From CAVOAK01 sp965217615 (lineage in GTDB: Bacteria; Pseudomonadota; Alphaproteobacteria; UBA8366; CAVOAK01): 64,000 nt of DNA. The notes below the pieces were generated by a model. That model made no database searches and was not told where the DNA came from. It saw only the letters and a program-made list of their open reading frames with translations. Of this stretch, positions 63,607 through 64,000 are shown one piece after another. The DNA lies in assembly GCA_965217615.1 (NCBI GenBank), contig CBDCIT010000048.1, positions 57,833-121,832 of the forward strand, given 5' to 3'. A program made the translations under genes and the position numbers. Position 1 is the first letter of the stretch. Every line of letters begins with the position of its first letter.

Positions 63607-64000
63607 ATGAAGCATCTTGTTGTTATCGTTGTCATTTTGATGCTCGGCATCCTGCCGACGACCGCCCAAGATGTGTCGCAGCCCGTTCGTGGCGCGGAGC
63701 TCGACGCGATGGTGCGCGAGATGATCGAGTGGATTAACAAGTTTATGGAGTACGCCGTTAGTGGAGCGCCTGAAATTATCTTCGTCGATAGAGACGAAGC
63801 CGCGGTCATAGAGGATAGAATTAGGCGCCAAGGCGACTTGACCGCATGGCATGGGAAAGGTGCAGATTATATATTTGGAGGCATGTACGACCCGACGACG
63901 ACGACGGTACTTCGCCGAGATGACTGGGTTGGATTTGCGCTAGAAGATTTGGCGATGCTTGTTCACGAGCTCGTCCATTTTGCGCAGAATGAAGCGGGCG
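63607..64000 (+). CDS. Secreted zincin-like protein, partial (C-terminus beyond the window)
   Basis: An open frame of 131 codons to the window end. The N-terminus MKHLVVIVVILMLGILPTTAQD is a signal peptide. The mature part includes IIFVDRDEAAVIEDRIRRQGD, YIFGGMYDPTTTTVLRRDDW and, at the edge, LAMLVHELVHFAQNEAG. The HELVH pentad is the HExxH zinc site of zincin-type metallopeptidases. The pattern resembles small DUF6647-type proteins. It is probably periplasmic or anchored; the substrate is unknown. The ATG at 63607 follows the GGGAG at 63596-63600 closely. Confidence 0.75.
   Translation, partial: MKHLVVIVVILMLGILPTTAQDVSQPVRGAELDAMVREMIEWINKFMEYAVSGAPEIIFVDRDEAAVIEDRIRRQGDLTAWHGKGADYIFGGMYDPTTTTVLRRDDWVGFALEDLAMLVHELVHFAQNEAG

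Overview
The window looks like a chromosomal segment of a GC-rich alphaproteobacterium. The evidence is two housekeeping blocks in an order familiar from that class: argS-dgt divergent from erpA, and valS-popZ-tolC-pcm. A PopZ/DUF2497-type polar organiser is itself an alphaproteobacterial hallmark. TauD dioxygenases, a cyclase-TolB-TPR protein and SnoaL-like proteins would suit a Rhodospirillales- or Rhizobiales-type genome, but the genus cannot be fixed from this sequence.

Layout. 1-17.2 kb is mostly conserved core: argS (cut by the window edge), dgt, erpA, xth, an M81/MlrC protein, ilvD, an aldo/keto reductase, a DUF1761 protein, valS, popZ-like, tolC and pcm. An IS30 element carrying an IS256-type element sits between dgt and erpA. 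17.4-19.9 kb is an IS21 element, followed by tRNA-Cys and tRNA-Asn. 20.7-39.4 kb is accessory: two TauD-type dioxygenases, a receiver-domain gene split by IS256 copy 2, a Rieske oxygenase, an SDR lacking its catalytic Tyr, an alpha/beta hydrolase, a frameshifted HMGL-like lyase, two drug-type MFS transporters, an ADP-ribosylglycohydrolase-like protein, an O-methyltransferase, an aspartoacylase-like protein and a membrane-anchored LicD protein. 39.4-48.5 kb is an IS graveyard: IS1182-type copy A, IS21 copy 2, a decayed NAD(P)/FAD oxidoreductase-SelD fusion gene, and IS1182-type copy B split by IS256 copy 3. 48.6-64 kb holds OsmC and TPR genes, then a catabolic-looking island: a homogentisate-dioxygenase-like enzyme, a class III CoA-transferase, five related SnoaL/NTF2-like genes (one frameshifted, one fused to a solute-binding-protein tail), an M24 protein with the residue layout of the DMSP lyase DddP, a two-module VOC protein, a PuuE-like deacetylase and an FAH-family hydrolase. 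A cyclase-TPR regulator, a CBS protein and a partial secreted zincin complete the window.

How the genes work together. The island (49.8-62.5 kb) pairs ring-opening-type oxygenases with an FAH hydrolase, a CoA-transferase and repeated SnoaL-like proteins. That is the pattern expected of an aromatic or otherwise unusual small-molecule degradation route, but the substrate is not readable from sequence. Eight IS copies with clear ends and target duplications, plus at least eight broken genes (receiver protein, HMGL, SelD fusion, ParB-like, SnoaL D, and IS30, IS21 and IS1182 transposases), indicate recent IS expansion with ongoing gene decay.
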